From contig JAPKBZ010000015.1 in NCBI GenBank assembly GCA_028823175.1, positions 1-64,000 of the forward strand: a DNA stretch of 64,000 bases. The letters run 5' to 3'. Within the stretch, counting starts at the first letter, position 1, and each line of letters starts with the position of its first letter. Position numbers and translations under genes: made by a program. This DNA comes from Myxococcota bacterium. GTDB taxonomy: Bacteria; Myxococcota_A; UBA9160; UBA4427. This document shows, piece after piece, positions 52,434 to 61,008 of the stretch. The notes below the pieces were generated by a model, which worked only from the letters and a program-made list of their open reading frames with translations, was not told where the DNA came from and searched no databases.

Positions 52434-52925
52434 ATGCGCCCGCACGAAATCTTTGCCTCGATGCCCCCCGAACAGACCACCGCCTTCTTCGGCACCCTGT
52501 CGGATGAGTGCCCCGCGGTCTTCCAGCAGGCCGTCCACGCCGCCTCGCTGGCCATGAAGAGCCGGCCCCGCTACCTGCTCAAACAACCCCTTGAAAAACA
52601 GGCACTTGCGGTTCGCCGAGCGCTCGCCCGAGTGGCCGCTGGACCCCTCGCCGAAGAGATTCTGGCCTCCTATTTTATCGAGTGCCGCAAGGAGGTCCTG
52701 GAGGCCTGGCTCGACCGCGTCGGACTCGAACACGAGAACGGTGTCCTCAAAGAGAACGCTCCGGAGCCGCCTGACCCGGCCCAGCTGGCCGAGCACGTCG
52801 CGGGCTACCTCGACGAGTCCGACGACCCGGACCGCCCGCTGCTCTTGAGGGCCTTCGGTGCCCAATCCTCCATCGACTGGCCCGAACTCGACGGACTGGC
52901 CAAGGCGCACCCGGCGAAGGCGTAG
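52434..52925 (+). CDS. Hypothetical helical protein
   Basis: ATG preceded by AGGAGG-like sequence, full-length 163-aa frame; no family recognised. Confidence 0.7.
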   Translation: MRPHEIFASMPPEQTTAFFGTLSDECPAVFQQAVHAASLAMKSRPRYLLKQPLEKQALAVRRALARVAAGPLAEEILASYFIECRKEVLEAWLDRVGLEHENGVLKENAPEPPDPAQLAEHVAGYLDESDDPDRPLLLRAFGAQSSIDWPELDGLAKAHPAKA

Positions 52926-52977
52926 AGCCCGGCCGCGCGCAAGCGGCAGCCGGGCTCGCGGATCCTCGTCTTCGCGA

Positions 52978-53832
52978 TCAGTCGCGCAGGGTGATGGCCG
53001 CGTTGCTGATGAGCACCTCGTCGCGTTCCTTCGACCGGGCCTCGATCACGAGCTTGTTTCCCTCGCGCCAATACGAGGTCTGGTACGTCTCACCCGGGAA
53101 GCCGACCCCCCGGAAGCGCGCCTGATATCGGCCCACTCGGTCGGTATCGCCGTCGAGGGCGTGATCCACCACCGCTTTGCAGACGATGCCAAAGGAGCAG
53201 AGGCCGTGGATGATGGGCTTGTCGAAGCCCGCCATCTTGGCGATATCGGGGTCAGCGTGCAGGGGGTTCTTGTCGCCCGAGAGGCGGTAAAGAAGAGCCT
53301 GCTGCGGGAGAGTCTGCGACTCGACGACCCCGTCGGGCTCGCGGTCGGGTCGCTCATTGCCCGCCTTGGGGCCCGGCTCGCCCCCAAAGCCACCCTCGCC
53401 CCGCAGAAAAAGGCCAAAGCGATTCGTGAAGAGGGGCTCGCCCGCCTCGTCCGAGGACTCGACCTCGAGCACGCAGAGCGCCGCCTTGCCCTTATCCCAG
53501 AGCTCCGCGACCCGACTTCGGTTGGTGACCGTGGCGGCCGTGGGCAGCGGCTTGTGGAGCGTGATGTCCTGTTCGCCGTGCAGAAGCATGGCAAAGTTGA
53601 AGGAGAGTCCTTCGACGGCGCCGATCCCGCCCATCGCCCCAAACACGGGGATCACGCCGAAGCTCGGAAGAACCCGCAGGTTTTTTTCGTAGGTATACGC
53701 GAGCTCTGCCTCGCTGGTGGGCGGAACGCCAGCCCCGATGCCGAGGTGGTAGAGAATGACGTCGTCCTGGGTCCATGAGTACTGGCCTTCGCCGAGTTCG
53801 GCGCCTAGGGCCTTGCTGGGATCAATGGGCAT
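52978..53832 (-). CDS. MaoC-like 2-enoyl-CoA hydratase 2 family protein
   Basis: YSWTQDDVILYHLGIGAGVPPTSEAELAYTYEKNLRVLPSFGVIP; YRLSGDKNPLHADPDIAKMAGFDKPIIHGLCSFG hydratase-2 motif. Confidence 0.95.
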   Translation of the reverse strand: MPIDPSKALGAELGEGQYSWTQDDVILYHLGIGAGVPPTSEAELAYTYEKNLRVLPSFGVIPVFGAMGGIGAVEGLSFNFAMLLHGEQDITLHKPLPTAATVTNRSRVAELWDKGKAALCVLEVESSDEAGEPLFTNRFGLFLRGEGGFGGEPGPKAGNERPDREPDGVVESQTLPQQALLYRLSGDKNPLHADPDIAKMAGFDKPIIHGLCSFGIVCKAVVDHALDGDTDRVGRYQARFRGVGFPGETYQTSYWREGNKLVIEARSKERDEVLISNAAITLRD

Positions 53833-53894
53833 TTTCGTCTCCTAGAGAAAAGTGCAAAGCGATGTCCCTCCTCGAGAAACTCGAGGAAAGAGCT

Positions 53895-54797
53895 TTAATC
53901 GGACAGGGACTGCGCGATCAGCCGCATCTCGTCGGCGATGCTACCGGGAATGGTGTAGTCGCCGGGCTCGTGGATCTGGGCAAAATTCGCCTGGATATCC
54001 TCGGCCGTGGGCGTCCCCTTCTTGTCGGTCCAGCCCGGGGCCAGACCGATGAAGATGCGGGCGAAACGACCGCCACCCACGGAGTACACGCAGTGGGTTT
54101 GCTCGTTGGCTTCCGAGCAGAGGTAGACCACCAGGGGCGTCACCTTGTCGGCCTCCACGCGGTCGGCCATGGCGCCGAGCAATTCTTCGGTGAGCCGGGT
54201 CTTCGCGATCGGGGCGATCACGTTCGACTGGATATTATTCTTGGCGCCCTCCACGGCGAGCACGTTGGACAAGCCCACCAGGCCCATCTTGGCGGCGCCG
54301 TAATTGCTCTGGCCGAAATTACCGAAGACCCCGGCGGCTGAAGTCGTGTGGACGAAGCGGCCGTAATTGCGCTCCTTCATCGCCCGGAAGGCGGGCTGGG
54401 AAACGTAGAACGCGCCCTTGAGGTGCACGTCGATCACGATTTCGAGCTCTTCCGGGGAGAGCTTGACGAAGGACTTGTCCCGGAGGATACCCGCGTTGTT
54501 CACCACGATATCGACCTGGCCAAAGGTATCGAGAGCGGTCTGGATGATCGCCTCACCGCCTTCAGGGGTGGAAACCGAATCGTAGTTGGCCACGGCGGTC
54601 CCGCCGGCTTCCTCGATTTCCTTGACCACCTGATCGGCCATGCTGCTGCTGCCACCGCTTCCATCGGAGGCGCCTCCCAAGTCATTGACCACGACTTTGC
54701 CGCCACGGCGGGCAAACTCCAGCGCGTAGGTGCGGCCCAGGCCGCCGCCGGCGCCCGTGATCACTGCCACACGATCATCGAATCGAATTTCACTCAC
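53895..54797 (-). CDS. SDR, MFE-2-type (3R)-hydroxyacyl-CoA dehydrogenase-like
   Basis: RFDDRVAVITGAGGGLGRTYALEFARRGGKVVVNDLGG; VNNAGILRDKSFVKLSPEELEIVIDVHLKGAFYVSQPAFRAMKERNYGRFVHTTSAAGVFGNFGQSNYGAAKMGLVGLSN. Confidence 0.95.
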   Translation of the reverse strand: MSEIRFDDRVAVITGAGGGLGRTYALEFARRGGKVVVNDLGGASDGSGGSSSMADQVVKEIEEAGGTAVANYDSVSTPEGGEAIIQTALDTFGQVDIVVNNAGILRDKSFVKLSPEELEIVIDVHLKGAFYVSQPAFRAMKERNYGRFVHTTSAAGVFGNFGQSNYGAAKMGLVGLSNVLAVEGAKNNIQSNVIAPIAKTRLTEELLGAMADRVEADKVTPLVVYLCSEANEQTHCVYSVGGGRFARIFIGLAPGWTDKKGTPTAEDIQANFAQIHEPGDYTIPGSIADEMRLIAQSLSD

Positions 54798-55216
54798 GGT
54801 TATGCACTCCTTTGATAAAAACGAAGGGCCCGCAGCGAGAAGCGCGGACCGAGCATCGGGCCCGAGGGACCGGGCCCGGGGGATCGAGGAACGATCCCGG
54901 GGCTTCGGACGCTAGCTCGCCTGGGGAAGGCGTCGACCCCGGGCGTGGCGGGAAATGGGCCCCGCTCCGGGCTCAGCGGCCCTGCCGAGCGCCTTCCCCC
55001 GAGCGCCTTCGCGGGTCTCGCCTGCCGAGGTCACAGAGGCCGAAAGAAGCCCTAATTTCGGGCGGTCCCGGCGAATCTCGACCCGGCCGAGAAACCACAG
55101 TGGGCCAGTGGGTCGTCGATTCTCGACATTGCCCTCAGCCGAACCCGGCGCTATTACCGAGGCGAAAGCAATCGCGGAGATAGCGCCCCCTGGCCCTCTA
55201 AAAGGAAAACCCCGCT

Positions 55217-56215
55217 TTGGCCCAAGAACAAGCACCCACCAAAGAGCCCGGGCATCGACGCTGGAGCGGCGAAGGCTTCGCCGAATCCCCCCTGGGCCGA
55301 ATCACCCGGGACAGGGTCGAAGTCCTGCAGGTCAATATCGGTAAGCGATGCAACCTCGCTTGCCATCACTGCCACGTCGAATCCTCTCCCAAGCGCCGGG
55401 AAAAGCTCTCGCCCGAGGGCTGCGCCCGGATCCTGGAATTGTTGGCGCAAAACCCCGAGGTGCAGACCCTGGACCTCACCGGGGGCGCCCCGGAGCTCCA
55501 CGAGGGATTCCGCGACCTGGTTGCCGGTGCCCGCGCCCTGGGCCGACGCGTCATCGACCGCTGCAATCTGACCGTTCTCTTCGAGGAGGGCCAGGAGGAC
55601 ACCGCTGAGTTCCTGGCGGATCAGGGCGTCGAGATCGTCGCCTCCCTCCCCTGCTATACCCCCGAAAACCTCGAGGCCCAGCGCGGGCGGGGCGTCTTCG
55701 CCGGGAGCATCGAGGCCCTCCGCCGACTGAACGCCTTGGGCTACGGAGCGGGCGACCGGGAGCGCGTCCTCGACCTCGTCTATAACCCCGGCGGCGCACA
55801 CCTGCCTCCCCCCCAAGAGGAACTCGAGGCCGAGTACCGGGTGCGGCTCGCCGAGGATTTCGGTATCCGCTTCGACCGTCTCCTCACTCTGACCAATATG
55901 CCCATCAAGCGTTTTGCCCATGACCTCGCCCGACGCGGGCAGGTGGAGGCCTACATGGCCTTGCTTGTTGCCCATTTCAACCCCGCCACCCTGCCCGGCC
56001 TCATGTGCCGCAGCATGCTCAGCGTGGACCACCGGGGCCAGTTCTTCGACTGCGACTTCAACCAGGCCCTCGATCTGCCCGTGCATGGCCCCAAGCGGAA
56101 TATCTGGGAAACGGATCGCCTGGCGGATCTCGCTCAGCAGCCGATTCGAACCGCTCCCCATTGTTTCGGCTGCACGGCGGGCACGGGTTCGAGCTGCTCC
56201 GGCGCCCTGGTCTAG
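55217..56215 (+). CDS. arsS: ArsS-like (arsenosugar biosynthesis) radical SAM protein
   Basis: NIGKRCNLACHHCHVESSPKRRE radical SAM CxxxCxxC; LDLTGGAPEL; C-terminal HCFGCTAGTGSSCSGAL. TTG start. Confidence 0.9.
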   Translation: MAQEQAPTKEPGHRRWSGEGFAESPLGRITRDRVEVLQVNIGKRCNLACHHCHVESSPKRREKLSPEGCARILELLAQNPEVQTLDLTGGAPELHEGFRDLVAGARALGRRVIDRCNLTVLFEEGQEDTAEFLADQGVEIVASLPCYTPENLEAQRGRGVFAGSIEALRRLNALGYGAGDRERVLDLVYNPGGAHLPPPQEELEAEYRVRLAEDFGIRFDRLLTLTNMPIKRFAHDLARRGQVEAYMALLVAHFNPATLPGLMCRSMLSVDHRGQFFDCDFNQALDLPVHGPKRNIWETDRLADLAQQPIRTAPHCFGCTAGTGSSCSGALV

Positions 56216-56253
56216 GGGCAGGACTATCCAGACCCGGTAGACTGCCCTGACCG

Positions 56254-57018
56254 ATGCCCCGTTCCCAAGACGAATCGCCACGCCTGCCCGAGCCCTCAGC
56301 GGCCAGCAGGATCGCCACCCTACGCAAACCCGCGCTCGGCCTCGCCGCGGTCGCGGCGCTCTTTGTCCTGGCTCGAAGCGCCGGGGACCCACTCCTCGAG
56401 GCCGTGGCCTGGGTCGAGGGATTGGGGCCCCTCGGGCCCGTCGTCTTCATCGTGCTCTACGTGTTCGCCACCGTATTCTTCATCCCCGGATCGATCCTGA
56501 CCCTCGCCGGCGGAGCTCTCTTCGGCTTGGCGGGCGGGTTGGTCTACGTCTTCATCGCTGCTTTTACGGGCTCATCCCTCGCGTTCCTGATCGCGCGCTA
56601 CGGCGCCCGAGCCTGGGTCGAGGAGCGACTCGGATCGAATCCCCAATTCGAAGCCCTCGACCGCGCCGTGGCCGAGGAGGGGCTCAAGATCACCTTCTTG
56701 CTGCGCCTGTCCCCGGTCTTCCCCTTCAATTTTTTGAACTATGGCCTAGGGCTAACTCGGGTCAGCCTGCGGGACTACATGATCGCCTCCCTGGGCATGC
56801 TTCCCGCCACTTTTCTGTACGTCTACTCGGGCCGGGTCATCGGCGACGTGGCTCTGCTGGCCGGGGGCGCCAGCCCCGAACGCGGTGCGGGCTACTACGC
56901 GCTTCTCGCCCTCGGCCTCGCGGCAACAGTCGCCGTGACCGCCGTCGTCACGCGCACCGCTCGCCGCGCCCTCGCCAACACCAACCCGGCCCCCGAATCC
57001 CAGAAAGAGGATCAATAG
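56254..57018 (+). CDS. TVP38/TMEM64 (DedA-like) family membrane protein
   Basis: FFIPGSILTLAGGALFGLAGGLVYVFIAAFTGSSLAFLIARYGARAWVEERL; LSPVFPFNFLNYGLGLTRVSLRDYMIAS. Confidence 0.94.
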   Translation: MPRSQDESPRLPEPSAASRIATLRKPALGLAAVAALFVLARSAGDPLLEAVAWVEGLGPLGPVVFIVLYVFATVFFIPGSILTLAGGALFGLAGGLVYVFIAAFTGSSLAFLIARYGARAWVEERLGSNPQFEALDRAVAEEGLKITFLLRLSPVFPFNFLNYGLGLTRVSLRDYMIASLGMLPATFLYVYSGRVIGDVALLAGGASPERGAGYYALLALGLAATVAVTAVVTRTARRALANTNPAPESQKEDQ

Positions 57019-57021
57019 GCC

Positions 57022-58542
57022 ATGCTTTCCCATAGCGACTCCGACCGCCGCCTGCTCGACCTCGTGCATCCCTCGGAATGGCACAACCCTTCGTCGAGGG
57101 GGCGCTACAACCTGGTGGTGGTCGGCGCTGGGACCGCGGGCCTAGTGACCGCAGCCGGAGCGGCAGGCCTTGGCGCCCGGGTGGCCCTGGTGGAGCGGGC
57201 CGAACTCGGAGGCGACTGCCTCAACGTGGGTTGCGTACCCTCGAAGAGTCTCTTGCGCAGTGCCCACGCCGCGGCCGAACTGCGCGAGGCCGAGGCCCTG
57301 GGCGTGCGCGGCAGTGGCGGCGGCTCGGTGGACTTCGCCGCCGCGATGGATCGAATGCGCGCCGTCAGGGCCCGCATCGCCCCCAACGATTCCGCCGCCC
57401 GCTTCAGCGAGGAATTGGGCGTCGATGTCTTCTTCGGCGAGGGTCGTTTCAGCGGCCGGCGCCAGCTCGAGGTCGCGGGCGAGACCCTCAAATTCAGCAA
57501 GGCAGTGATCGCCACCGGGGCCCGGGCCGCGGTGCCCCCCATCCCCGGACTCGAAGAAGCCGGCTACCTGACCAACGAAAATGTTTTCGATCTCGAGGTA
57601 CTCCCGGCCAGGCTCCTCGTGCTCGGGGGCGGGCCCCTGGGCTGTGAACTCGCCCAATCCTTTGCCCGCATGGGGGCGAGGGTCACCCTGGTGGAACTCG
57701 CCGACCAATTCCTCCCGCGAGAGGATCCCGAGGCCGCCCAGCTGCTCTTCGAACAACTCGAGCGCGACGGCGTCGAGGTGCGGCTCTCGACCTCTCTGGG
57801 CCGGGTCGAGGGCACGCCGGGCGGAGAAAAGCGCGCGCTTCTCACGCGAGGGGGCTCGGAGGAGAGCGTGGCCTGTGACCAGATCCTGGTTGCGGTGGGG
57901 CGGGCCCCCAACGTCGACGGCATCGGGCTCGAGGCCGCGGGCGTCGTTCATGACCGGCTTCGGGGAGTCCACGTCAACGACACTTTTCGTACCACCAACC
58001 CGAATATCTATGCCGCAGGCGACGTCTGCATGGCGCACAAATTCACCCACGCCGCGGATTTCGCCGCTCGAGCAGTCATCCAAAACGCGCTCTTCGCCGT
58101 CGGTCCCTTCGGGCGCAAGAAGCACAGTGAGATGACGATTCCCTGGTGCACCTACACCGACCCCGAGATCGCTCAGGTCGGCCTGGGGGAAGCCGAAGCC
58201 GCCGAGCAGGGGGTCGAGATCGAGACCTTCACCCGCCCCTTCTCCGAGGTCGATCGTGCCATCGCGGACGGGCGCGACGCCGGCTTCGTCAAGATCCGGG
58301 TGGCCCGGGGAAGCGACCGCATCCTGGGCGCCACGGTGGCGGGCTACGGAGCCAGCGACCTGATCGGCGAAATCGCCGTCGCCCAGGCCGCCGGCCTGGG
58401 GCTGGGTGCCCTGGCCGCGGTCATTCATCCCTACCCGAGCCGGGCCGAAGCCATCCGGCAATTGGGCGACGCCTATAACCGAACCCGCCTGACCCCCGGC
58501 GTCAAGCGACTCTTCAAGCGTTATCTGGATTTCCGCCGCTAA
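57022..58542 (+). CDS. Mercuric reductase/dihydrolipoamide dehydrogenase-like FAD oxidoreductase
   Basis: NLVVVGAGTAGLVTAAGAAGLGARVALVERAELGGDCLNVGCVPSKSLLRSA; redox-active CLNVGC; dimerisation domain PWCTYTDPEIAQVGL. Confidence 0.94.
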   Translation: MLSHSDSDRRLLDLVHPSEWHNPSSRGRYNLVVVGAGTAGLVTAAGAAGLGARVALVERAELGGDCLNVGCVPSKSLLRSAHAAAELREAEALGVRGSGGGSVDFAAAMDRMRAVRARIAPNDSAARFSEELGVDVFFGEGRFSGRRQLEVAGETLKFSKAVIATGARAAVPPIPGLEEAGYLTNENVFDLEVLPARLLVLGGGPLGCELAQSFARMGARVTLVELADQFLPREDPEAAQLLFEQLERDGVEVRLSTSLGRVEGTPGGEKRALLTRGGSEESVACDQILVAVGRAPNVDGIGLEAAGVVHDRLRGVHVNDTFRTTNPNIYAAGDVCMAHKFTHAADFAARAVIQNALFAVGPFGRKKHSEMTIPWCTYTDPEIAQVGLGEAEAAEQGVEIETFTRPFSEVDRAIADGRDAGFVKIRVARGSDRILGATVAGYGASDLIGEIAVAQAAGLGLGALAAVIHPYPSRAEAIRQLGDAYNRTRLTPGVKRLFKRYLDFRR

Positions 58543-58608
58543 TCCCTGGAGATCGAGAAGGCCCTCGAGCGATTGAGCGGGGCGCCTCCCGCGCTACCCT
58601 GCTCCGCC

Positions 58609-59217
58609 ATGCCCCTCCCCATTACCGTCGTCAGCGGCAGCCCGCGCTCGGGCACTTCGATGATGATGAGCGTGCTCGAAGCCGCTGGCCTGCCCCTACT
58701 CTGCGACGGCAAGCGCCCGTCCGACGCGTCGAACCCACGGGGCTATTTCGAACTCGAGGCGGTCAAGGGCACCCGGAAAGACCCACGCTGGCTGGAGCGC
58801 GCGGAGGGGCACGCGGTCAAGGTCGTCCACGCCCTGCTCGATGCGCTCCCCGAGCAGTACGCGTATCGAGTCCTCCTCATGCGCCGCCCTCTCAAATCGG
58901 TGGTCGCCTCCCAGAACCGGATGCTCGAGCGCCTGGGCCGACCCACAGGCGAAGCCGACGCCGAGCGTCTGTCGCAAATCCTGTCGGCCCAGCTCGACGA
59001 GGCCCGCCAACTCCTCGACGAGCGGGCCTGTTTCGAGTGGATCGAGGTCGACTACCCCGGGCTCATCGCCGACCCCCTTTCCCGGCTTCGGCCCCTCGGT
59101 GCTTTTCTCGACCTCCCCCTTGATTCGCCTTCCATAATCGAGTGCATTAGGCCCGAGCTCAACCACGCAACGAGCCCACCCGCCCCAAGGGGCGCTACCG
59201 GCGTTGGAGATATTTGA
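58609..59217 (+). CDS. Sulfotransferase-like P-loop family protein
   Basis: ITVVSGSPRSGTSMMMSVLEAAGLPLLCDG; YRVLLMRRPLKSVVASQNRMLER. Confidence 0.85.
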   Translation: MPLPITVVSGSPRSGTSMMMSVLEAAGLPLLCDGKRPSDASNPRGYFELEAVKGTRKDPRWLERAEGHAVKVVHALLDALPEQYAYRVLLMRRPLKSVVASQNRMLERLGRPTGEADAERLSQILSAQLDEARQLLDERACFEWIEVDYPGLIADPLSRLRPLGAFLDLPLDSPSIIECIRPELNHATSPPAPRGATGVGDI

Positions 59218-59648
59218 TGACCCTGCCCAACCACCCAGACCGCCCTCGCTGCGCGGCCCTGATCCTGCCCGGGCTATTGCTGACCCTGCTGGTGCTCCCC
59301 GCCTGCAGCCCCGGGGACCCGGCCAGCATTCGCCTCGTCAGCCAGGCCGAGGTCTCCGAAAGCCTCGGCGATGCCGAGGCCCCGCTCCTGCTCGACGTTC
59401 GCACCCCGCGAGAGTTCCAGAGCAGCCATATCCCCGGCGCCGTCCACATCCCCGATACGGAAATTCTCGCACGCCTCGACGAGCTGCGGCAGGAGAGCGC
59501 GGACCGGGGCGTCGTCATCTACTGCGAGAGCGGGGGCCGAGCCCTCCGAACCGCAAGCACCCTGCTCGACCAGGGCTTTACGAATATCGGACACCTCGAT
59601 GGGGACATGTTGGCCTGGCGTCAAGCCGACCTGCCCACCGAGCCCTGA
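59217..59648 (+). CDS. Rhodanese-domain lipoprotein
   Basis: Lipobox-like LLVLPACSPGD; APLLLDVRTPREFQSSHIPGAVHIPDTE; VVIYCESGGRA active-site loop; ATG overlaps upstream stop (TGATG). Confidence 0.92.
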   Translation: MTLPNHPDRPRCAALILPGLLLTLLVLPACSPGDPASIRLVSQAEVSESLGDAEAPLLLDVRTPREFQSSHIPGAVHIPDTEILARLDELRQESADRGVVIYCESGGRALRTASTLLDQGFTNIGHLDGDMLAWRQADLPTEP

Positions 59649-59745
59649 TCCCGAGAAGCGAGTCCCGGCCGACCCCAGCGGTGGCCACTCACCCCCTACA
59701 CCCGCCCCGATTGAGGGGCTTTCAATTGCGGAGACAGCGAAGACC

Positions 59746-60300
59746 ATGCCGAACCTTCTTCGATTCATCGGGCTGGCCCACAACACCAAACCCAGCGCCA
59801 GCGAGCAGGCCGACGAAGCCCTGCACCCCATCGTGGAGGCCCTGGAAGGCCTCGAGCCCAAGAGGGCCCGTTTCTTCGCCGCTTTCGCCTACGTCCTCGC
59901 GCGGGTCGCCGGGGCTGACTTGCGCGTGGAGGCCGAGGAAACCGAGTCCATGGTGGCCACCCTGGCCGAATTGACCGCGATCTCCGAGGACGAAGCGCGC
60001 CTCGCGGTACGGATCGCGAGTTCTCGCATGGACGACCTGGAGGCCACCCACAACTACCTCGTCACCCGGGAGTTCGGAAAACTCAGCGATACAGCCGAGA
60101 AAATCCAGCTAATCGAGTGCCTCTACGCCGTCGCCGCCGCCGACGGAACGATCACCGGAGACGAGAGCAATGAGGTCGCGGGTATCGCGGAAGAGATCGG
60201 GCTCTCTCGCCCCGATGCCGTCGCCTTGCGCTCGCGATTCCGCGACAAACTCGCCGAATTTCAAAAACTCGACGGCGAGCGAGGCTCGGCGAAGGACTAG
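59746..60300 (+). CDS. TerB-like (tellurite resistance B) family protein
   Basis: FFAAFAYVLARVAGADLRVEAEETESMVATLAELTAISEDEARLAV..LIECLYAVAAADGTITGDESNEVAGIAEEIGLSRPD. Confidence 0.88.
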   Translation: MPNLLRFIGLAHNTKPSASEQADEALHPIVEALEGLEPKRARFFAAFAYVLARVAGADLRVEAEETESMVATLAELTAISEDEARLAVRIASSRMDDLEATHNYLVTREFGKLSDTAEKIQLIECLYAVAAADGTITGDESNEVAGIAEEIGLSRPDAVALRSRFRDKLAEFQKLDGERGSAKD

Positions 60301-60980
60301 CTTCGCACTAGGAGCAGGGTACGCGGGTCGAGGCCCACGTGGAGGTCGTGAAGGTCCTCGTTCTCGTGATCCTTGATCGCACGCAGGGTAATTTCGTCAC
60401 CCTTGGCTTCAAGGGTCACGATCACGTTCAAGGCCTCTTCCACCCCGGAGACCGAGGCCAGTCCCTCGCTGCCGCCCGTGGTCTCCAAGGTCATCCAGGC
60501 CTCGGCTGCCAGGCCGGCCAACAGAGAACGAATCCCCTCGACGTCATCCTGGGTAATCTGCTCCGCGTCCAAACCGTCGATCACGATCAGGGTAGGCCTG
60601 GCACCCGCCTGGACCTCCACCTTGAGCGCATCGCTGAGCTTGCTCACGCTGAAGCCAGCCTTCCGGTACGAACGGATCCGGCGGTGGTCATCGATTTCGG
60701 CGTGGCTGGCGGTGGGGTCATCCAAGTGCGTACTCGCCGCCAGGGCCAAATAAACCGTGTCGTAATAATCGCGCACGTGGGAAACCGTCTGGTCCAGAGC
60801 CACGTGGAGCACCGTGCCTCCCCGCAACAATTCGTCGATCGACACCCCAACCAGGAAGGATGTTTTTCCGACGCCGGGGCCGGCGATGCAGGCACCGACG
60901 TTGCCCACGCCCAGGCCTCCGTGAAGGCCTTTCTCAAACAGCCTCATCGGGCTGCGCGCATTTACAAATTTTCTATACAT
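60297..60980 (-). CDS. RecA/KaiC-like P-loop ATPase
   Basis: Walker A ACIAGPGVGKTSFLVGVSIDELLRGGTVLHVALDQTVSHVRDYYD; Walker B-like PTLIVIDGLD. Confidence 0.82.
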   Translation of the reverse strand: MYRKFVNARSPMRLFEKGLHGGLGVGNVGACIAGPGVGKTSFLVGVSIDELLRGGTVLHVALDQTVSHVRDYYDTVYLALAASTHLDDPTASHAEIDDHRRIRSYRKAGFSVSKLSDALKVEVQAGARPTLIVIDGLDAEQITQDDVEGIRSLLAGLAAEAWMTLETTGGSEGLASVSGVEEALNVIVTLEAKGDEITLRAIKDHENEDLHDLHVGLDPRTLLLVRS

Positions 60981-61008
60981 CGGGCCAAACTCCTGGCACC
61001 CAACGCGA

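Noticed and set aside
51563-52507. 314-aa + strand ORF including VGAVGVVGVVGVVGAVGV
   Set aside because: The Gly/Val repeat is translation of the GGGG minisatellite; the rest is antisense to lnt and the hypothetical gene.
55217-56215. Possible selenocysteine form of ArsS
   Set aside because: Some ArsS proteins are selenoproteins, but here the C-terminal motif uses ordinary Cys codons with no in-frame TGA.
57142-58461. 439-aa minus-strand ORF antisense to MerA-like reductase
   Set aside because: Shadow ORF; the sense strand has full reductase motifs.
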